NCBI RefSeq assembly: GCF_001723175.1
Contig: NC_064657.1
Location: forward strand, 1 to 64,000
Length of the DNA: 64,000 nucleotides
Reading direction: 5' to 3'
DNA from: Penicillium oxalicum
Lineage: Eukaryota; Ascomycota; Eurotiomycetes; Eurotiales; Aspergillaceae
A program made the translations under genes and the position numbers. Below, in pieces: positions 59,607 through 64,000 of the stretch; within the stretch, counting starts at the first letter, position 1; the number at the start of each line of letters is the position of its first letter. Under the pieces are notes generated by a model. The model saw only the letters and a program-made list of their open reading frames with translations. It was not told where the DNA came from and ran no database searches.

Positions 59607-62600
59607 TGAAATATAGAGATCTCTGGAAGTGAAAATTACCAAGCGGCCACTACTCTTGATATTCTTTTGACTTTCTGAATCAACACGGGAACGCGGATGC
59701 GTGAAGAGCCTTCGTAATCCTAGACCCGTATCCCTAGCATTTAGCCTAATTAATGGTAGTATACATGGAGCTATGATAGTTTTTTCTGCACCACTGTATG
59801 CCCTTATAATTTGGTGCGGCCCTGACGTTCTTCTACTAGAGAGATGTTTCCTTAAAGCAGGCCATCTACTTGCGGACAGGGTTATTAGGTAGGGGTGGCT
59901 GTTCATTTTAGCAGCGCTAGTATTTTTCATACTTAAAGTTACAAAACTGTTTTCTTCCTGTGTATTGGCCTTATCAGTTCTGTTATTCTGTGTACCTTTG
60001 TGCTACCAAGAAATCCACCAGAACTAGTAAATTCTCGGGTAACACTATTGTAATGATACAAAAAGTCGATACAGGTAAATAGGTAGGCCAAATGATGCAA
60101 AATTTGCCTTTCATATCCATCTCGGACTTTTTTGTGAATGATCTTGGCGCCATAGTAATAAATAGCAGATTTTCTAGATCTACGCGTCGTCCTGTAATCG
60201 GCCAACTTAACACGTTGTAATCCTTTTTGGAAAAGTCCGGTTGAATAAGAATTTGCAATGATACTTATTTATGCTATTCCCAGGCAAAATTGAATATGTG
60301 GATTGGGAGTGATGGTGCTGGAATGTGCGAGTACCTAGTGATCGTTTCATCACACGGGGCACTTCATATCACGGGGATGGGGGTTAGCCTTCTCTCTGGG
60401 GTATGGATACTACATTCCGGTCTTCAACGTGCCACTGTCTCACTGAAATACAAACAGGGGGGACGGGTTCAGAAGCTTCTGGAACTGATGGTGAAGTTCT
60501 AATTATGCTTGACTGACAGTATGAGGCTAAAGACGGCTCTGAATAGCCGCTGCGTCTTAATGGCAGTGTATATATTTGCGTAAACGCCTGATTAGACCCT
60601 TAGGATGCCTATGGTACAAGTCTGGGCTATATGTTCGGGTATATGAAGGCATCTATCAAGCTGTAAACTGTTGCAAAGCGATCCTGATGAGAGAATGATA
60701 TATCTGGCCTACACATCTTTCGATGTTCCGTACCATACGTCAAGACTGTTCCAAACGAAGATGATTTGCAGCCTAGCCGAGTCTAGCCTAGGCAGTTTCA
60801 CCGTTGTCTTTGCGGTAGGTCGTCAGACAATTTTCTGTGCCAAGAATGGAAGCCAATTTCGAATATTGCTGTACTATCGACCTTAAATTTAGTCACAGAA
60901 AAGGACTTGGAACGGGCTGGAAAGAGCGATATGGAATAATTTGAAGATGACGTTATACTCGAGGGCGAGATAACTATAAAGAATCAGCAAATGGACGGTT
61001 AAAGATAGAATTGATCTTCCCAGCCTCTAGTAACTTTTAGGCCAATCTTGCTGGTCCGACGTCTTCTCTGCCTGAGGCAGTTTTAGTTAATCTAATTTCT
61101 TTCCCCATCGCTACGTACAGTACCGACATTAGTTCCAAAATCCGATCTATTTCCTCTAGGTATTAATATCCGAGTAAAAGTGTGCAATTGATCGCGAAAA
61201 TCCGTGCTATTGGTGGCTGTGGTTATTTCGGACCCTCGGTTCCCTGAGATCCGTTGCTCATGTTCACATTTGAACATACCGCCGCCTTTTTCATGAGTAG
61301 GGTACGGAGTATGGACTAGGTAAATCAATATTCAAAATCTTAAACAACGCCACAAACCCACCAGCTTCATTAAAACACGTACTGGCAGAATATGAAGAGC
61401 TAATATGTATTGGGTAAGTCAGTCGGTTTATTCTAGGCAAAACAGGCAAAAAAGTGAGAATAATTTTGATCAGCTTAATAAAAGCCACCAAGAAAGGGAG
61501 AAATCCAACTAGGTGCCACCGTTGAGAGCGATGTATTGCATAATTGGACATTGAGAAGACGAGGCGTTAAGACAGCGTTCAAAAGGCGATTAACCTAGGA
61601 ACCAAACAGTGTGTGCTGAAGAAAAAAGACTGGTCAAACTTCGAAATCAGTAGGAAAGTAGGGCGTTGGTTAAACGAATCCAACATTCAAATGACAAGGA
61701 AAATAGAAAAACCTGACCGCAATTAATAAAAATTATAAACTCTTGTTGAAATGCAATTGGTTCACCGTTAATATGGAGGTTCAACGTGTTAGTCGACGCG
61801 ATGAAAGCGTGAGGTGAAACTATAACCAAACCCTTTAATTCATCAGGCTTTTAAAAGAAGGGCCTTTTAAAAGTGATGCACAACTTGGTTAAAGTACTCC
61901 TTACAGTAGGACTGAAATTATTGGCTAGCTGACAAGCTCTTCTCTACCCAAAGTCTAATTTCCTAATAGTTTCACGTCCCTAAGGTCTCTGAGGATTTGA
62001 CAAGAATATCATTTCAACCTCAAGAAAGGTCCAAGTCCGACCCGCTCCGAGACCTCAGGCTAGACCGGAGAAAGTACCGTAAATCACGGAGCTAATCTAT
62101 CCATTCCCAGATTCTTGTCCCCATGATATTATCGGCTTCACAGAACGACCGGGCGTGATCGAATCTCTTTCCTCATAGGCGAACCTAGTCACCTGATGAT
62201 CTCGTTGTGCTTGTGACGCGATATTCATGCTTACTTGTATCTCGTCAAATCTAGTGTTAGCGGGTTTCGCAAACTCATTGGCCATCATTATTTTATTTAT
62301 CACAGCTGTTTGATTATTTCTCATACCTGGCATGAAGTTACCACTCTAATGTGGAGAAAGGAATAACAGTGACGGACCAACCGGGAGCTTCTTAGTCTTC
62401 CATCTTGCCGGAGTCTTCACTCTTGCCTATAGTTCGCCCTTAGGTATATCAAGTGGCTGCGAGTAATTGACTTTCTTAGGAATTAGGTGACTGTCCATTT
62501 ATCCGGCCAAAATAGAGTAATACCAGATATATCAATATCTGTATGGGGAAAACTCCGGTTTTCCACTGATCGTGTCCGTTGCTGGGATTTGCTCGACCTC

Positions 62601-63201
62601 GCCCTCGTCCTTTTCTTTCCGCATTTCTAGGTGCGCATTCCAATAATAAGACATGAAATGTTGCATGGTTGCATAATTTCCTGTAGATTCAAGTAGTAAT
62701 TAACCGTTCCCAATTTTCATCGACTTTCGGGGTGGTCAATTCGTTTCATCCGTACATCCCTCCGCACGTGTAAGACTATTGATAATCGCATTCTGCGTAA
62801 TCTGGCACTTTTTCCAATACTCAAGTGGGGGAGAAAGCTCTGGTACATTAACGAAATAAGTGCGACGTAGGCCCACCAAAGATCGGATACTCTTCCATCT
62901 CCCGGTAAATATACACGTTGCTGGCCGGAACTTTCTCAAATTGCGCAGTTAAAAACAGGAACGAAACAGAATCGTAGAAGGTTCCTCCCGCATTTACGCT
63001 TGGTGTGCAGAAAAACCCGGTGGAAGAAAACAGCACACAGAGGGACACCCTACTATAGAACATCAAACGGTTTGAATAACAGCTCCCTGAGGCTCTGGTC
63101 CAACGTTTGCTGTTAGTGCATTGCGTCGACGCAAATAACGGACTTTTGTACTAAAAACATTCATACTTTCAAACACAGCAATCCACACATTCCGAGGGCT
63201 A
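59607..63201. other. Long gene-poor stretch
   Basis: About 3.6 kb of AT-leaning DNA. Many frames of 60-110 codons overlap on both strands; none shows a domain or good splice sites. One possible small secreted protein is listed at 62848-63066. Confidence 0.45.
62848..63066 (-). CDS. Possible small secreted protein (low support)
   Basis: The minus-strand frame starts MMFYSRVSLCVLFSSTGFFC and has a plausible signal peptide with cleavage after PSVNA. It stops after 72 residues. A second frame from about 62939 to 62736 (PELSPPLEYWKKCQITQNA) could be its continuation after a frameshift or intron. No family recognised. Confidence 0.3.
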   Translation of the reverse strand: MMFYSRVSLCVLFSSTGFFCTPSVNAGGTFYDSVSFLFLTAQFEKVPASNVYIYREMEEYPIFGGPTSHLFR

Positions 63202-64000
63202 TTATAGCCCTATCCTGTGCTTTTCAGCGGTTTTCTGACTTGTTAAATGGACCAGACCCCCGTAGGGAGAAGGCTGCAATTCTTTTGGCGTAGGCTGGAG
63301 ATTGTTGCGGAAAATATCATTGGCGATTTCAAGCCCCAGTGGGACACCACCAATGGGGAAACTCCCAGGTTGATCGGTGCGTGACCCAGAGGTCATATAT
63401 TTAATATCAGACGCTTTCTTGTAGTGACGGGCTTCACATGGCTCATTTTCCGTTTTGGAGGTCGGTTCGCCGGTGGAAGATACAAGTACGTCATTTGAAG
63501 CGAATGCATCGAATCGCCAGTGGACTCCAAGCCATACACGGCTAATGGCGTTCTCAAATATCGCTTCCCACAAGCTTTCAAACCGGCGTTTGACGCGTGT
63601 CCGAGCCGTTCCCGGCTGATTCGTTATCAGTTGCGTTGGGTCGTATGTCTGTCGTAAGTCGCGACTGACACCATCAAGCTCGTCCGATACGATTTCGAAA
63701 GAAATGTTGTCAGGCCCGTCCTCTTCGAAGTTCGTGACACCAATTCTCCTATAGAATAGTCGCACAATCTGGCAGAAGGCTGCACCGAATGTGGCATGCC
63801 CTGAAGGGTAAGATGGAAACGGTGGTGTGAACGATATTTGATCCGTATTTGTTGAGGGCGCACCCAGTGCGCGCCAGAATGGGTCTACCATCGACTGGTT
63901 GGCATCCTCACGAACAGCCGAAATTGGGCGCAAAAAGTCATGGTGATACTTCTCTCGCCAGCAAAGGGTGCCAGCATCCGCCATTGCCACATTTGCAAGG
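63202..64000 (-). CDS. Vanadium-dependent haloperoxidase, C-terminal part (runs off window)
   Basis: The frame is open to the right edge, so the N-terminal half lies beyond 64000. Counting from the Met at 63990: K14 and R21 (WREKYHHDFLRP), S63-G64-H65 (SYPSGHATFG), R151 and H157 (SRVWLGVHWRFDA). The spacing K-R 7, K-S 49, S-R 88, R-H 6 equals that of the vanadate ligands K353, R360, S402, R490 and H496 of the Curvularia inaequalis chloroperoxidase, so all visible active-site residues are present. The enzyme would oxidise halide with hydrogen peroxide to hypohalous acid. The C-terminal 90 residues have no further motif. The frame is intact in the window. Confidence 0.9.
   Translation of the reverse strand, partial: LANVAMADAGTLCWREKYHHDFLRPISAVREDANQSMVDPFWRALGAPSTNTDQISFTPPFPSYPSGHATFGAAFCQIVRLFYRRIGVTNFEEDGPDNISFEIVSDELDGVSRDLRQTYDPTQLITNQPGTARTRVKRRFESLWEAIFENAISRVWLGVHWRFDAFASNDVLVSSTGEPTSKTENEPCEARHYKKASDIKYMTSGSRTDQPGSFPIGGVPLGLEIANDIFRNNLQPTPKELQPSPYGGLVHLTSQKTAEKHRIGL

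Noticed and set aside
1..64000. CRISPR, rRNA or tRNA genes
   Set aside because: No regularly spaced repeats, no rRNA-like conserved stretches and no tRNA-like cloverleaf sequence were noticed by eye; a tRNAscan run would settle the tRNA question.

Overview
The window is the left end of a chromosome of a filamentous ascomycete. Base 1 starts in C-rich telomeric repeats. The genes have short 40-70 nt introns with GT...CTAAC-type branch sites...AG. Transposon-derived DNA shows the C-to-T decay of repeat-induced point mutation (RIP: CA becomes TA, and TG becomes TA on the other strand). The gene families (subgroup C chitinase, heme-thiolate peroxygenase, aspergillopepsin-like protease, Tad1-like LINEs, NACHT-ankyrin, SLATT) fit Pezizomycotina. 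Eurotiales is a reasonable guess but is inference only.

Layout. 1-137 telomere. 138-2279 the 3' part of a chitinase gene cut in frame by the telomere. 2745-3581 a conserved fungal hypothetical protein. 4390-5590 a decayed LINE. 5763-6064 a possible MITE. 6412-8194 a Myb/SANT protein on the minus strand. 9745 to about 36435 is a gene-free, RIP-mutated nest of transposons: gypsy element A (10290-17846); the broken gypsy element B in three pieces (17847-19665, 30323-32098, 36052 to about 36435); gypsy element C (19666-30322) inserted in B; and a hAT DNA transposon (32099-36051, 8-bp target duplication) also inserted in B. 37560-38471 is an AAA ATPase pseudogene. 38709-44110 is gypsy element D with intact 156-bp LTRs and the target duplication CTGCC; it sits in the last codons of a NACHT-ankyrin pseudogene (44111-45541).

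From 45.6 kb to the end is a gene-poor accessory region. It holds a heme-thiolate peroxygenase (47496-48224), an R-type lectin (49717-50193), a degenerate tandem duplication (51270-52490), an aspartic protease pseudogene (52909-54335), a two-TM SLATT protein (55763-56332), a two-exon cyanovirin-N-like lectin (56966-57351), a patatin/TPR remnant (59282-59606) and the 3' part of a vanadium haloperoxidase running off the right edge (63202-64000).

Taken together this is a subtelomeric turnover zone. Transposons and RIP have eroded the genes around them, and many of the gene pieces belong to families used in fungal self/non-self recognition or defence (NACHT-ANK, patatin/TPR, SLATT, two lectins). 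Several pseudogenes carry stop codons of exactly the RIP type (CAA to TAA, TGG to TGA, CGA-CAG to TGA-TAG), which suggests mutation has leaked from repeats into neighbouring genes. I found no tRNA, rRNA or CRISPR.
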